Assembly (NCBI RefSeq): GCF_002915175.1
Contig: NZ_NXEJ01000004.1
Coordinates: 372,001-436,000 of the forward strand
Direction: 5' to 3'
Origin: Agrobacterium rosae
GTDB lineage: Bacteria; Pseudomonadota; Alphaproteobacteria; Rhizobiales; Rhizobiaceae
DNA length: 64,000 nt
In this document: positions 53,327 to 63,617 of the stretch, one piece after another
Numbering within the stretch: position 1 is the stretch's first letter
Layout of the letters: each line of letters starts with the position of its first letter
The notes under the pieces: model-generated
Database searches by the model: none
What the model was told of the DNA's origin: nothing
The model's input: the letters and a program-made list of their open reading frames with translations, nothing else
Program-made: the position numbers and the translations under genes

Positions 53327-54228
53327 TGTATTCTCGTCGAGGTCTTAGCAATCGGCGGCTGGTGACGTCTGCTCTCACGGTAGAATGTGTAGAGGCCGGA
53401 CGCGATGATAATCGCCGTACCGAGCAGTATCCATGAATTCAGGCTCTCGCCGAACACGAAATAGCCGATGGAAAATGCCCAGATCATGCTGGTGTAGCGG
53501 AAAGGTGCGACGAAGGCGATATCGCCGCTGCGCATGGAGAGGATCACGGCCTGATAACCGATGACGACCAGAACGGCCGCTGCGAACAGGTGTGACCAGA
53601 CGTAGCCATCCATCGGTTGCCAGCCGCCGAACGGTATGATGAGTGCCGCGCCGATCAAAGTGTTGACGAAGGAGGTGGTCATGGTCACCGTCAGCGACGG
53701 GATATCCGTGTACATGCGCCGTGTCAGGAGATCGCGCCCGGCGGTGACGAATACGGAACCGACGACCAGAAGCGCTGCGGTGGTAAACCCATCCGGACCG
53801 GGCCGGATAATGATCAAAACACCCAGGAAACCCACTAGGATAGCCGTCCACCGCCGCCAACCGACCTTCTCGTTGAGGAACAGCGCGGCACCCAGCGTAA
53901 CCGCCAGTGGTAAGGACTGCATGATTGCCGAGATATTGGCAAAGCCCATCAATGCCAGTGCGTTGAGGTAGAGAATGGACGCCGAGACTTCGCAAAGGCA
54001 GCGCAGCACGATGATGGGCCGCAGCAATGTCTTGATGGGTCTGAGCGCGCCCATATGGCGGGCGATGACATAGACCAGAGCACAGGTCATAAGGCCGCGC
54101 ACGAACAGGATCTGGCCGGTGTTGATATAGGGAGTGACGGATTTGGTGAAGGCGTCGTTGACCGTAAACGAGGCCATCGCGAGCGCCATAAGCAACGCAC
54201 CGCGTGTATTGTCCGTCAATGCCATCAT
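53323..54228 (-). CDS. DMT (EamA) family transporter
   Basis: 301 residues with ten predicted spans in two EamA halves; the first half starts RGALLMALAMASFTVNDAFT and includes NALALMGFANISAIMQSLPL, the second ends WILLGTAIIIASGLYTFYRE. The family exports or imports metabolites, and several rhizobial members are of unknown substrate. The stop at 53323 overlaps the MFS start by ATGA. It begins 139 bases after the moaA stop on the same strand, so moaA could be its upstream operon partner. Confidence 0.9.
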   Translation of the reverse strand: MMALTDNTRGALLMALAMASFTVNDAFTKSVTPYINTGQILFVRGLMTCALVYVIARHMGALRPIKTLLRPIIVLRCLCEVSASILYLNALALMGFANISAIMQSLPLAVTLGAALFLNEKVGWRRWTAILVGFLGVLIIIRPGPDGFTTAALLVVGSVFVTAGRDLLTRRMYTDIPSLTVTMTTSFVNTLIGAALIIPFGGWQPMDGYVWSHLFAAAVLVVIGYQAVILSMRSGDIAFVAPFRYTSMIWAFSIGYFVFGESLNSWILLGTAIIIASGLYTFYRESRRHQPPIAKTSTRIQ

Positions 54229-54367
54229 TCCAATCCCAGATCCGCAACGGTGCCGCTACCCGTGCAATGCACGTATGACGACTCCGCCCACTCCTCTAAT
54301 ATAAGGTGGTGACATGGTGGGGATTTGAATTCAATCGAATTATTCGATCATCATACGCTGGGAAACA

Positions 54368-55417
54368 TCAGCCGCCTGTGACACTCATGTGGCGGGCGAC
54401 GGCGGGGCGTTTGTGGGTGCGGTCGATGATGAAGTCGTGGCCCTTGGGTTTGCGCAATATCGCATCATCTATGGCCTGCGAAAGCAGGGCATTGTCGTCG
54501 GATGCGCGCAGCGCCGTGCGCAGATCCGCAGCGTCGTCCTGGCCCAGACACATGTAGAGTGTGCCGGTGCAGGTGAGGCGAACACGGTTGCAGCTTTCAC
54601 AGAAATTATGGGTCATCGGCGTGATGAAGCCGAGCCTGCCGCCGGTTTCCTTCACCGAGACATAACGCGCCGGGCCACCGGTCTGATAGCCGATATCGCT
54701 CAGTGTAAACTGTTCTTCCAGCGATGCGCGGACCTGCGAAAGCGGCAGATAGCGATCCGTACGATCTTCCTCGATCTCGCCCATCGGCATGGTTTCGATG
54801 ACGGTGAGGTCCATGCCGCGTTCATGCGCGAAACGCATGAGGTGGGGGATTTCGTGCTCGTTGAAATCCTTGAGTGCTACGGCATTCAGCTTGATCTTGA
54901 GGCCAGCGGCCAATGCGGCATCGATGCCGTTCATGACCTTGGAGAAATCGCCCCAGCGGGTGATCTGCTTGAATTTATCCGGGTCGAGCGTATCAAGAGA
55001 CACGTTGATGCGGCGCACGCCGCAATCATATAGCTCAGCTGCGTGAGCTGCCAGCTGTGATCCGTTGGTGGTCAGCGTCAGCTCGTCCAGCATGCCAGCA
55101 TCGATCTGGCGACCGAGGTCGCGCACCAGATGCATGATGTTTTTGCGCACCAGCGGCTCGCCGCCCGTCAGCCGGATTTTGCGCACGCCTTTTTTGATGA
55201 AGGCTGAACAGAGCCGATTGAGCTCTTCCAGCGTCAGAAGGTCTTTCTTTGGCAGGAATGTCATGTGCTCGGACATGCAGTAGGTGCAGCGGAAATCGCA
55301 GCGGTCTGTGACGGAGACGCGCAGGTAGGTAACAGCGCGTCCGAAGGGGTCAACCATCGGGCTCGTGCTTTCGTTCAAGGATGTCGCTGGCTGGAGCGCT
55401 CCGAGAAAGCTGTTCAA
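54368..55417 (-). CDS. moaA: GTP 3',8-cyclase MoaA
   Basis: 349 residues if started at the TTG at 55417, which has GGAGA eight bases ahead and gives the length usual in Agrobacterium; the longer ATG frame to 55519 is not supported. The radical-SAM cluster motif is [10 protein letters not shown], the second cluster motif [11 protein letters not shown], and the C-terminal GG that enters the active site is kept (SVTGG). MoaA makes the first pterin intermediate of molybdenum cofactor. It heads the strand that continues into the DMT-MFS-mobAB chain. Confidence 0.95.
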   Translation of the reverse strand: MNSFLGALQPATSLNESTSPMVDPFGRAVTYLRVSVTDRCDFRCTYCMSEHMTFLPKKDLLTLEELNRLCSAFIKKGVRKIRLTGGEPLVRKNIMHLVRDLGRQIDAGMLDELTLTTNGSQLAAHAAELYDCGVRRINVSLDTLDPDKFKQITRWGDFSKVMNGIDAALAAGLKIKLNAVALKDFNEHEIPHLMRFAHERGMDLTVIETMPMGEIEEDRTDRYLPLSQVRASLEEQFTLSDIGYQTGGPARYVSVKETGGRLGFITPMTHNFCESCNRVRLTCTGTLYMCLGQDDAADLRTALRASDDNALLSQAIDDAILRKPKGHDFIIDRTHKRPAVARHMSVTGG

Positions 55418-55536
55418 CCTGAAATCTCCAATCAATCTGCGCTGTGTCTGCTGTCTTATCTTACCATGTAATGCCTTGCCGCAGTGCAGACAAGGTCGTA
55501 AGTGTGCGGGATATATCACGGTTTGGAAATGAAAAG

Positions 55537-55905
55537 ATGAATGAGCCCTGGCCGACCGAATTGCGGGTCTCCAAAGATCGCAAACATCTTGTCGTCACCT
55601 TCGACAATGAGCAGTCGTTCGATCTACCGGCGGAGACGTTGCGGGTGCTGTCTCCCTCCGCCGAGGTTCAAGGTCATGGGCCGGGCCAGAAGATAACCGT
55701 TCCAGGCAAACGGGACGTCACGATCCGCTCCGTTGTCGCGACAGGAAATTACGCCGTGCGCATCGCCTTCGATGATGGTCATGACAGTGGAATTTTCACA
55801 TGGCGATATCTGTTCGAGCTGGGGGAAAAGGGTGACACTCTGTTCAGTGCCTATGAGCAGGAACTGGCTGAAAAAGGCTTGAGCCGGGACCGTAAAATCC
55901 GGTAG
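55537..55905 (+). CDS. DUF971 (gamma-butyrobetaine hydroxylase-like N-terminal domain) protein
   Basis: 122 residues from [20 protein letters not shown]. The pattern [40 protein letters not shown] and the end ISLP-like [12 protein letters not shown] fits DUF971, a small domain also found at the start of gamma-butyrobetaine hydroxylases and in some Fe-S proteins. Stand-alone copies of this size are common in alphaproteobacteria and have no settled function. It is divergent from moaA across 119 bases and precedes the antiporter gene by 37 bases. Confidence 0.85.
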   Translation: MNEPWPTELRVSKDRKHLVVTFDNEQSFDLPAETLRVLSPSAEVQGHGPGQKITVPGKRDVTIRSVVATGNYAVRIAFDDGHDSGIFTWRYLFELGEKGDTLFSAYEQELAEKGLSRDRKIR

Positions 55906-55942
55906 CAGAAGACAATATTTCATGACGTTACGGGGGTGACAC

Positions 55943-57760
55943 TTGGCGGTCGAGGGAAATGCAAATGATCTGGCGCAAGTTGTCGTCCTGTTGGCGGCAG
56001 GCGTCATCGCGGCCCCGATCTTCAAACGTATCGGGCTGGGCTCGGTGCTGGGATATCTCGCCGCCGGCTTAGTCATCGGCCCCTTCGGTTTTGGAGCATT
56101 CTCGGATCCGCAAGCCATCATTCATATTGCCGAACTCGGCGTGGTGATGTTCCTCTTCATCATCGGCCTTGAAATGCAGCCTTCGCGGCTGTGGTCCATG
56201 CGCAAGGATATTTTCGGGCTTGGTGCTCTGCAGGTACTGACCTGCATGGCAGGGTTGACGATGATCGGCCTTGCGCTCGGATTTTCGCTGATCCCGTCTT
56301 TCGTCGCGGGCACCGGCTTCGTACTGACATCCACCGCCATCGTCATGCAGATGCTGCAGGAGCGCAACAGCATGTCGACGTTGAAGGGCCAGCGGATCAT
56401 TGCAATCCTCCTGTTCGAAGATCTGGCCATTGTGCCGCTTCTGGTGCTTGTGACGTTCCTCGGTGCGGGCGGCGAGACCGTGACTTTGACGGAGCGGTTC
56501 ACCTCTATCGGGATTGCGCTTGCCGCCATCGTCGCGCTGATCCTTGCCGGCCGGTATCTGCTCAACCCGTTCTTCCGGCTGCTCGCCGCGTCCGGCGCCC
56601 GCGAAGTGATGACGGCTGCGGCCCTGCTGGTTGTTCTCGGATCAGCACTGCTGATGCAGGTCAGCGGGCTTTCCATGGCCATGGGCGCATTTCTGGCCGG
56701 TGTTTTGCTGTCCGAATCGTCCTTCCGCCATCAGCTGGAAGCGGATATCGAGCCCTTCCGTGGCATTCTGCTTGGCCTGTTCTTCTTAGGCGTCGGCATG
56801 GCGATCGACCTGACGGTGATTGCGGCCAACTGGCAACTCGTGCTGATGAGCGTCGTTGCCTACATGCTCATCAAGGCACTGCTGATCTATGGCGTGGCGC
56901 GTGTGGTGGGCACATGCCAGCGCGAAAGCATCGAGCGGGCGGTGTTGATGGCGCAGGGCGGTGAATTTGCCTTCGTGCTCTATTCCGCAGCCGTCGCTGC
57001 AGGTATCCTCGATGCCGAAGCCAATGCCGTGCTGACGGCGACCATTATCATTTCCATGATCCTGACGCCGCTGATGGTCATCGCCCATGATCGTATCGTG
57101 CCGAAGAAAGCGCCCGAAACCGGTGATCTCGATCTGCCCGAAGATGTTGACGGCAGCATCCTCATGATCGGCTTTGGTCGCTTCGGCCAGATCGTCAGCC
57201 AGCCGCTTCTGGCGCGTGGTTATACGCTTTCGCTGGTCGACAAGGATGCCGACTTCGTGCGCGATGCCTCCGGTTTCGGCTTCAAGGTCTATTACGGTGA
57301 TGGCTCCCGCGCCGAGATTCTGCATGCGGCAGGTGCGGGCTCGGCCCGTGCGGTGCTGATCTGCGTGGACGACAAGGAAGCGGCCATTCGCATTGCAGAG
57401 ATCGTCAAGCACGAGTTTCCTTTGGTGCCTGTTCTGGCGCGGGCCTATGATCGCGGCCATGCGCTCGATCTGTTGAAGGCAGGTGTGGATTATCAGATCC
57501 GCGAGACATACGAATCTGCGCTCAATTTCAGCGAAAAAGTGCTGACCGCGATCGGTGAGGAGACTGATCTGGCAGAACGCCTGATCGAGGAATTCCGTGA
57601 TGTCGACAAGGAGCGTTTTGCGCTTGAGGTGGTGGGTGGCGTGTATGCCGGACGCTCTCTCATTCGCGGCAATGCGCAACCTGCCGATATCGTCGCAGCG
57701 CGCACGGCGCGTGAGCGTGCCGAACGCGAAGCGCGGGAAGAGGCGCGAGAGGATAGCTAG
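55943..57760 (+). CDS. CPA2 family monovalent cation:proton antiporter with TrkA-N domain (KefB/KefC type)
   Basis: 605 residues from a TTG start with GGGGGTG upstream. The first 390 residues are the Na+/H+-exchanger fold with 12-13 spans, including GYLAAGLVIGPFGFGAF and the GEFAFVLYSAAVAAG segment. The second part is a Rossmann-type RCK domain (ILMIGFGRFGQIVSQPLLAR) that binds nucleotide. A charged tail (ARTARERAEREAREEARED) closes it. The family exports potassium in exchange for protons, often gated by glutathione adducts. Whether this is Kef-type or another substrate is unproven. Confidence 0.9.
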   Translation: MAVEGNANDLAQVVVLLAAGVIAAPIFKRIGLGSVLGYLAAGLVIGPFGFGAFSDPQAIIHIAELGVVMFLFIIGLEMQPSRLWSMRKDIFGLGALQVLTCMAGLTMIGLALGFSLIPSFVAGTGFVLTSTAIVMQMLQERNSMSTLKGQRIIAILLFEDLAIVPLLVLVTFLGAGGETVTLTERFTSIGIALAAIVALILAGRYLLNPFFRLLAASGAREVMTAAALLVVLGSALLMQVSGLSMAMGAFLAGVLLSESSFRHQLEADIEPFRGILLGLFFLGVGMAIDLTVIAANWQLVLMSVVAYMLIKALLIYGVARVVGTCQRESIERAVLMAQGGEFAFVLYSAAVAAGILDAEANAVLTATIIISMILTPLMVIAHDRIVPKKAPETGDLDLPEDVDGSILMIGFGRFGQIVSQPLLARGYTLSLVDKDADFVRDASGFGFKVYYGDGSRAEILHAAGAGSARAVLICVDDKEAAIRIAEIVKHEFPLVPVLARAYDRGHALDLLKAGVDYQIRETYESALNFSEKVLTAIGEETDLAERLIEEFRDVDKERFALEVVGGVYAGRSLIRGNAQPADIVAARTARERAEREAREEAREDS

Positions 57761-57823
57761 CGCGCTGTCACATCATTGTCGTGACAGTCCTGTTCAAGCG
57801 GGACTGTGGAGAAGGAGTTCATC

Positions 57824-58432
57824 ATGACGATTATTCGCTCTGTGGAAGATTTGAAGACGATTTACGGTGAGTCGTCCGAAGCATCTGTCGTAAAGGTCAC
57901 ATCTTCGCTGACGGCTGAATACAAACAGATGATCGAAGCATCGCCATTTGTGGCGCTGGCGACGGTCGGGCCGGAAGGTATGGACTGCTCACCGCGCGGT
58001 GACAAAGGCGGAGTTGTCAGGGTTGCGGATGCAAAGACCGTGCTGCTGCCGGACTGGCGCGGCAACAACCGCATCGACTCGCTGCTGAACATCGTGCGCG
58101 ATCCGCGGGTGGCGCTCATGTTTCTCATTCCCGGTTCCAACACGACGATGCGGATCAACGGAAAGGCCGTCGTGTCCATCGACCCTGCGCTGCTCGACAG
58201 TTTCGAGATGGACGGAAAGCATCCACGCACAGTTACCGTGATCACGATCGATGAGGTCTATTTTCAGTGCGCGCGTGCGCTCATCCGTTCCGAATTGTGG
58301 AACGCGGAAAACTTCGTTGATCCCGCAGCCTTGCCGACAGCCGGAACGCTTCTGAAAGCCGCGAAGGCGGATTTCGACAAGGAAACCTATGACCGTGAAT
58401 GGCCGGAACGGGCAGCCAAGACCATGTGGTGA
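57824..58432 (+). CDS. Pyridoxamine 5'-phosphate oxidase family protein
   Basis: 202 residues from MTIIRSVEDLKTIYGESSEA. The split-barrel flavin-binding pattern is seen in FVALATVGPEGMDCSPRGDK and RGNNRIDSLLNIVRDPRVAL. Such proteins bind FMN or F420 and act as small oxidoreductases; the MSMEG_1071-like subgroup fits the length and the motif DCSPRGD. GAAGGAG precedes the ATG at 57824 (the frame to 57806 adds a weak leader). Function unknown. The diguanylate cyclase gene is convergent 25 bases away. Confidence 0.85.
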   Translation: MTIIRSVEDLKTIYGESSEASVVKVTSSLTAEYKQMIEASPFVALATVGPEGMDCSPRGDKGGVVRVADAKTVLLPDWRGNNRIDSLLNIVRDPRVALMFLIPGSNTTMRINGKAVVSIDPALLDSFEMDGKHPRTVTVITIDEVYFQCARALIRSELWNAENFVDPAALPTAGTLLKAAKADFDKETYDREWPERAAKTMW

Positions 58433-58457
58433 GCAGCGGTAGAGCCGAGACCTCGGC

Positions 58458-59525
58458 TCACTGCTTGTAAATAAGCCAACTCTTGTTGGCATAATTCTTC
58501 TGCATGCCGTCCTCGAAGAAAATGGTGCGGTTACGACCGGTTTCCTTGGCGTGATACATGGCGGTATCGGCGCGTGCATATAGCTCACCAGGGTTTTGCG
58601 CCTGCGAGGCGAGCGCGTAACCGATGGAGATCGTTACCTGTCCGTAATCGACACCGGATTTGGAGTTGCGGAACGGCGTCTTCTCCAGCGACGTGCGGAT
58701 ACGCTCGCAGACCGCATGGATTTCCTCCTGATTGTTGCCATCGAGGATGATCGCAAATTCCTCGCCACCGCTTCGGGCGATAAAACCGTCCTTGCGGACA
58801 TTGGCTTTGATGATCGAAGCGACGCTCGCCAGGATTTTATCGCCCACCGGATGACCGAAGGTATCGTTGATGCGCTTGAAGTTATCGACATCCAGCAGCA
58901 CCAGCGCAGATAGATGAAGACCGATGCTGGTGTCGTACATCGAAGCCAGCTTGTCATCGAACGCCCGCCGATTGGAGAGCCTCGTCAGGGAATCCGTGTT
59001 GGCAATGCGCTTGTATTCATCAAGCTCAAGCCGGACCTGCTGCATTTCGGCGGCGTGACGATCCACGTTTTTGAATGTGGTTTCATTTTCCGTCATCTTA
59101 TTGCCGGTGGCATCCACCAGCATGGAAATGGCCGTGCGCAGAAGATGTGTGCTGGATTGATTTTTATCCGCGATACCGGCCCGGGTTTCATCCAGAATAC
59201 GATTGTAGTTCTCGAGGCATGTCTGCTCATGTTGCAAGACCACCAGAAGCGCATTCAGTTCGGAGTGAAGTTTTTCTCGCGCAGATTCGAGCAGTTGACT
59301 ATGAGTATGGTCGAAATAACGCGCGCCGAGTTCGTCCAGTTCTTCCTGCGTCGCAAGTGTGCCCAATGCAGCGAGGTCACGGGTCAAAGCAGGGTTTGAT
59401 CCGATATAGGCCTCATAGAAGAGGTTATAGTTCCTTGGAATGGGTACAACACCCATATTACGCATTGCAAAGAGAATCTGCGCTGCGATATCAGGTGCCT
59501 TCGGCGTTGATGTCGTACTCATCAA
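58458..59525 (-). CDS. Diguanylate cyclase (GGDEF domain) with N-terminal helical sensor
   Basis: 355 residues. Residues 1-180 are helical with no known sensor domain (start MMSTTSTPKAPDIAAQILFA); the C-terminal GGDEF domain has DSLTRLSNRRAFDDKL, DNFKRINDTFGHPVGD and the active motif SGGEEF. The upstream inhibitory I-site position reads RKDG instead of R-x-x-D, so product inhibition is probably lost. It would make cyclic di-GMP, controlling attachment and motility. No membrane span is seen, so it is likely soluble. The frame runs from 59525; ATG 59522 is also possible. Confidence 0.92.
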   Translation of the reverse strand: MMSTTSTPKAPDIAAQILFAMRNMGVVPIPRNYNLFYEAYIGSNPALTRDLAALGTLATQEELDELGARYFDHTHSQLLESAREKLHSELNALLVVLQHEQTCLENYNRILDETRAGIADKNQSSTHLLRTAISMLVDATGNKMTENETTFKNVDRHAAEMQQVRLELDEYKRIANTDSLTRLSNRRAFDDKLASMYDTSIGLHLSALVLLDVDNFKRINDTFGHPVGDKILASVASIIKANVRKDGFIARSGGEEFAIILDGNNQEEIHAVCERIRTSLEKTPFRNSKSGVDYGQVTISIGYALASQAQNPGELYARADTAMYHAKETGRNRTIFFEDGMQKNYANKSWLIYKQ

Positions 59526-59836
59526 GTCACTCCCGGTAGTAAAGTTAGTATCTATCCCACTCGTCTTTCAGATTTCCTTTTGGAAAGCTTCGGTGACGAA
59601 AATCAATATTGATTGTGAGAAAGTCGTATCATCAAATACCTCAATCCATCCGCGGACGCTTATTTTTATAATTAGAATCGCCTAAAGCAGAAGGGGCCAT
59701 TTCCCATACCATTTTACGGGCTAATTTATAGAGGTAATTTCTTATAGCTATGTAAAATTCTTGAATATTTTTAAAGGTGTCCAGTATTCTAAGATGGTTG
59801 GAAACGGCCCGTAAGAGCCGTTTCCAGATTTCGACG
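59526..59836. other. AT-rich gap with a hairpin at the fumC end
   Basis: No gene. GGAAACGGC (59800-59808) and GCCGTTTCC (59817-59825) form a perfect nine-base stem about 12 bases after the fumC stop, without a T run on the minus strand; it may end or protect the fumC message. The rest is low in GC and likely holds the promoter of the diguanylate cyclase gene. Confidence 0.55.
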
Positions 59837-61228
59837 TTACTTGGGGCCGATCATGTTCTCTGGGCGAACATACTGGTCGAATTCTTCGTTCGACAGGTAT
59901 CCGCCGCCGACGGCTTCTTCGCGAAGTGTCGTGCCGTTCTTGTGAGCGGTCTTGGCGATCTTGGCGCAGGCGTCATAGCCGAGTTTGCTGTTCAGCGCCG
60001 TCACCAGCATCAATGAGTTCTCGACACCCTTTTTGATGTTGTCTTCGCGGGCTTCGATACCGACGACGCAATTGTCGGTGAAGGACACGGCTGCATCGCC
60101 CAGCAACTGAACGGACTGCAGGAAGTTATATGCCATCATCGGGTTGTAGACGTTGAGTTCGAAGTGACCCTGCGAGCCCGCAAAGGTGATTGCTGCCTGA
60201 TTGCCGAAGATATGCGCGCAAACCTGCGTCAAGGCTTCCGACTGTGTCGGATTGACTTTGCCCGGCATGATGGAGGAGCCGGGTTCGTTTTCTGGCAAAG
60301 CGAGTTCACCAAGGCCAGCACGTGGGCCGGAGCCGAGGAAACGGATATCGTTGGCGATCTTGAACAGCGCTGCTGCCGCCGCGTTGATCGCACCATGCGA
60401 GAAGACCATGGCGTCATGGGCTGCAAGAGCTTCGAACTTGTTAGGCGCAGTGATGAAGGGCAGTCCGGTGATTTTGGCGATCTCATCCGCAACCTGTTCG
60501 GCAAAGCCGACCGGTGCGTTGAGCCCTGTGCCGACAGCAGTGCCGCCCTGCGCCAGCTCATAAAGGCCTGACAATGTCAGTTCGATGCGCTTGATGGCGG
60601 AAGCAACCTGAGCTGCATAACCGGAAAATTCCTGACCCAATGTCAGCGGTGTTGCATCCTGCGTATGGGTGCGGCCGATCTTGATGATGTGGGCAAAGCC
60701 CTTGGCCTTGGCGTCGAGTGCTGCATGCAGGTGCTTGAGGCTTGGCAACAGGTGGTGAACGATCTGCTCAGCGCAGGCAATGTGCATGGCCGTCGGGTAG
60801 GTGTCGTTGGACGACTGGCTCATATTGACGTGGTCGTTGGGGTGAACCGGCTTCTTGGAGCCCATCTCGCCGCCAAGCATTTCAATCGCCCGGTTGGAGA
60901 TGACTTCGTTGGCGTTCATGTTCGACTGCGTGCCGGAACCGGTCTGCCAGACGACGAGCGGGAAGTGATCGTTGAGCTTGCCATCGATGACTTCCTGCGC
61001 GGCCTTGATGATGGTCTCGCCCAGCTGTGTGTCCAGTCCGCCTAGCGCCATGTTGGTGCGGGCAGCAGCCTGCTTGACGATGCCGAGCGCACGAACCACG
61101 GAGGCGGGCTGCTTTTCCCAGCCGATCTTGAAGTTGCCGAGTGAACGCTGTGCCTGAGCGCCCCAATAACGGTCGCTTGCAACGTCGATAGGGCCAAATG
61201 TGTCGGTTTCGGTGCGTGTGGCTGTCAT
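59837..61228 (-). CDS. fumC: Fumarate hydratase class II
   Basis: 463 residues from [20 protein letters not shown]. The signature [32 protein letters not shown] and [20 protein letters not shown] mark the class II enzyme, which interconverts fumarate and malate in the TCA cycle without an iron-sulfur cluster. The ATG at 61228 follows AGGA and is the family start; the frame to 61375 adds a nonconserved leader. A 422-base gap upstream separates it from the L,D-transpeptidase gene. Confidence 0.97.
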   Translation of the reverse strand: MTATRTETDTFGPIDVASDRYWGAQAQRSLGNFKIGWEKQPASVVRALGIVKQAAARTNMALGGLDTQLGETIIKAAQEVIDGKLNDHFPLVVWQTGSGTQSNMNANEVISNRAIEMLGGEMGSKKPVHPNDHVNMSQSSNDTYPTAMHIACAEQIVHHLLPSLKHLHAALDAKAKGFAHIIKIGRTHTQDATPLTLGQEFSGYAAQVASAIKRIELTLSGLYELAQGGTAVGTGLNAPVGFAEQVADEIAKITGLPFITAPNKFEALAAHDAMVFSHGAINAAAAALFKIANDIRFLGSGPRAGLGELALPENEPGSSIMPGKVNPTQSEALTQVCAHIFGNQAAITFAGSQGHFELNVYNPMMAYNFLQSVQLLGDAAVSFTDNCVVGIEAREDNIKKGVENSLMLVTALNSKLGYDACAKIAKTAHKNGTTLREEAVGGGYLSNEEFDQYVRPENMIGPK

Positions 61229-61650
61229 CAGTCCTGCCTCTCCTGTGCGGTCCAGCGCCAAGACAGCTTCTCCGCCAGCCTTGCGCGCGCAGACATATAA
61301 AGCGATAGCGCAATCATGGAAAGCCTGTCCTGCGGTGTGGCACCATATTTCCCAGGGGACTTCAAACGCAGACATCCGGCCCGAAAGTCCGGGCGCGTGG
61401 CTTTTCTGTCACGTCGTTCGATTGCGTGGATTTTATGCCATCATTGGCACCACTGTCGAAAACTTGTTTGCGCAATGTTAGGAAATTAAAGAGAAATTTA
61501 ACTATTCTCGCCAAACGTGGGCACCATGCCGAAGCGATTTTTTCGTGACGGAAACTCATGTCTGGCACTTGATTGGACTTCGTGCGTTTTCTTTCCAAAA
61601 GCAGACCAATCAGCTAGACAGACACATACTCTTTATATGCGCCTCGATGA
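61229..61650. other. Gap between fumC and the L,D-transpeptidase gene
   Basis: No gene. A short GCCCG/CGGGC stem lies near 61378-61392. Frames reaching into it (such as plus-strand 61200-61481) overlap fumC antisense and have no protein-like pattern. Divergent promoters for both neighbours are expected here. Confidence 0.5.
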
Positions 61651-63555
61651 ATGATGGCGCGGGATGCGGCGAGGAATAAATTGCAAATCACTTCTGGAAA
61701 ATCATCGGCAGCATTCATACTGGCTCTCGGACTTTCCGTTTCGGCGGCGATGCCCGGCTCGGCCGGTGCAGTGACCCTCATGGACCTTCTGCGTGGTGGA
61801 CCAGGCAAGGTCGAGCGTGAGCGCCAGGATCGCGGTCTGCCGGGTGTTACGACAACTATGCAGGGCAGCGCATCCACACGCGATGTCGATCCTGAGCCAT
61901 TGCCGCGTGTTTCCGGCCCTCGATATTATACGTACAAGGCCGATGGCGCGCGCGCTGTCGACACGTCGAAGTTTTCCGCTGGTCTTGCAGGCGTTAAGCT
62001 CTCGGCAACGCCCGAAATCGCCAAGGCGCTGGAATCCTACTACAACGCAGGCGGACAGCCGATCTGGGTTTCGAATGGCGATCTGAATGAGCGCGCCAGC
62101 GCCGTTCTCGCATTTTTTGAAAAGGTCGGTGACAGCGGTCTCAACCCAACCGACTACAGCATTTCCGCGCCTTCGCAGGACGTGACAGCCAGCATTTCGG
62201 CAGAACCGGCAGCTCAGGTGCAGAACGCATCCGTTTCCGAACAGCAGTCCATTCCTCCTGCCATGATGCAGTTTGAACTGGCGCTTTCGGCCAAGGTTCT
62301 GGCCTATGTGCAGGACACGACACGCGGTCGCGTCGATCCGAACAAGCTGTCCGGCTATCATGATTTCAAGTGCAAGACGGTCAATCTGACGCCGGTTCTG
62401 AAGCTTGCCAGCCTCAGCCCGGATGTTGCTGCCTATCTGCGCAGCCGTGAGCCATCCAACGTTGAATATCAGGCGCTGAAAGCCGAGCTGGCAAAGCTGC
62501 GGGATGAAGACAAGGACGCCGACAACAAGGTCGTCGTGCCTGCCGATCTCGTTCTCAAGCCCGGTGAAAACAACGCCGATATGGCAAGTGTCGTCAAGGC
62601 TATCGAGCATCGCTCTTCCGCCACTTTGAAGACTGGCCATGCCTCGACGCTCTCCAGCTACCAGCAGACGCCGGAATACACGCCTGATCTCGTTGATCTG
62701 GTCAAGGCATTCCAGAGCGAAAACGGCCTAAAGGCTGACGGTGTTATTGGCCGTGCAACCGTGCGCGCCATGACCGGCGACAGCAACGAAGCCAAGATCG
62801 CCAAGCTGGAAGTGGCCATGGAACAGGTTCGCTGGTTGCCAGCCGATCTGGGCGACCGGTTCGTCTTCATCAACCAGCCTGCGTTCATGGCTTATTATCA
62901 TAATGAAGGTGTCGAGGACTTCGGCATGAAGGTGGTCATCGGTTCCAAGGCGAACCAGACCTACTTCTTCCAGGACGAAATCCAGACGGTTGAATTCAAT
63001 CCTTACTGGGGCGTTCCGCAGTCGATCATCATCAACGAGATGCTGCCGAAGCTGCGCCGCGATCCGTCTTACCTGGACCGTCTGGGCTACGAAGTTCAGG
63101 TCAACGGTCGTTCGGTCTCGTCTTCCGAGGTGAACTGGTACGGCTCCACCAATGCGGTTTCCGTGCGCCAGCCACCGAGCAGCGACAATGCGCTGGGTGA
63201 CCTGAAAATCCTGTTCCCGAACGCACATGCCATCTACATGCATGACACGCCTGCGAAGAGCTTCTTCAACCGCGATATGCGTGCGCTGAGCCACGGCTGT
63301 ATCCGTCTGGTCGATCCACGTCGCATGGCTGCTGCCGTTCTCGGCACGACCATGGACAACGTGAACAAGCAGATTGCTGCAGGCCAGAACCGCGCTGTTC
63401 AGGTATCGGGCAAGGTTCCTGTCTACGTGTCCTACTTCACGGCATGGCCGGACAAGGACGGCCACGTGCAGTATTTCGACGACGTCTATGATCGCGACAG
63501 CTACGTCATGAAGGCGTTCGACACGACGACGAAGGCGCGTGCGTCTTCGATCTAA
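61651..63555 (+). CDS. L,D-transpeptidase, YcbB type
   Basis: 634 residues with a signal peptide ([20 protein letters not shown]). The order is scaffold region (about 100-300), a peptidoglycan-binding domain ([20 protein letters not shown], about 350-370) and the YkuD domain with SHGCIRL, catalytic Cys550 and its histidine. Enzymes of this kind form 3-3 crosslinks in peptidoglycan and are numerous in Rhizobiales, where they are linked to polar growth in Agrobacterium. The start is ATG 61651 (61654 possible). A terminator follows. Confidence 0.92.
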   Translation: MMARDAARNKLQITSGKSSAAFILALGLSVSAAMPGSAGAVTLMDLLRGGPGKVERERQDRGLPGVTTTMQGSASTRDVDPEPLPRVSGPRYYTYKADGARAVDTSKFSAGLAGVKLSATPEIAKALESYYNAGGQPIWVSNGDLNERASAVLAFFEKVGDSGLNPTDYSISAPSQDVTASISAEPAAQVQNASVSEQQSIPPAMMQFELALSAKVLAYVQDTTRGRVDPNKLSGYHDFKCKTVNLTPVLKLASLSPDVAAYLRSREPSNVEYQALKAELAKLRDEDKDADNKVVVPADLVLKPGENNADMASVVKAIEHRSSATLKTGHASTLSSYQQTPEYTPDLVDLVKAFQSENGLKADGVIGRATVRAMTGDSNEAKIAKLEVAMEQVRWLPADLGDRFVFINQPAFMAYYHNEGVEDFGMKVVIGSKANQTYFFQDEIQTVEFNPYWGVPQSIIINEMLPKLRRDPSYLDRLGYEVQVNGRSVSSSEVNWYGSTNAVSVRQPPSSDNALGDLKILFPNAHAIYMHDTPAKSFFNRDMRALSHGCIRLVDPRRMAAAVLGTTMDNVNKQIAAGQNRAVQVSGKVPVYVSYFTAWPDKDGHVQYFDDVYDRDSYVMKAFDTTTKARASSI

Positions 63556-63573
63556 GGCATATATTACAACATC

Positions 63574-63598
63574 AAAAGCGCCTTCACGGGCGCTTTTT
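63574..63598 (+). terminator. Intrinsic terminator after the L,D-transpeptidase gene
   Basis: AAAAGCGCC and GGCGCTTTT arms around TTCACG with a T run, 18 bases past the stop. Confidence 0.9.
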
Positions 63599-63617
63599 CT
63601 TTATGAGGGCAGGGGCA

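Noticed and set aside
61200..61481. A 93-codon plus-strand frame between fumC and the L,D-transpeptidase gene
   Set aside because: It starts antisense to the fumC start and lacks a ribosome binding site.
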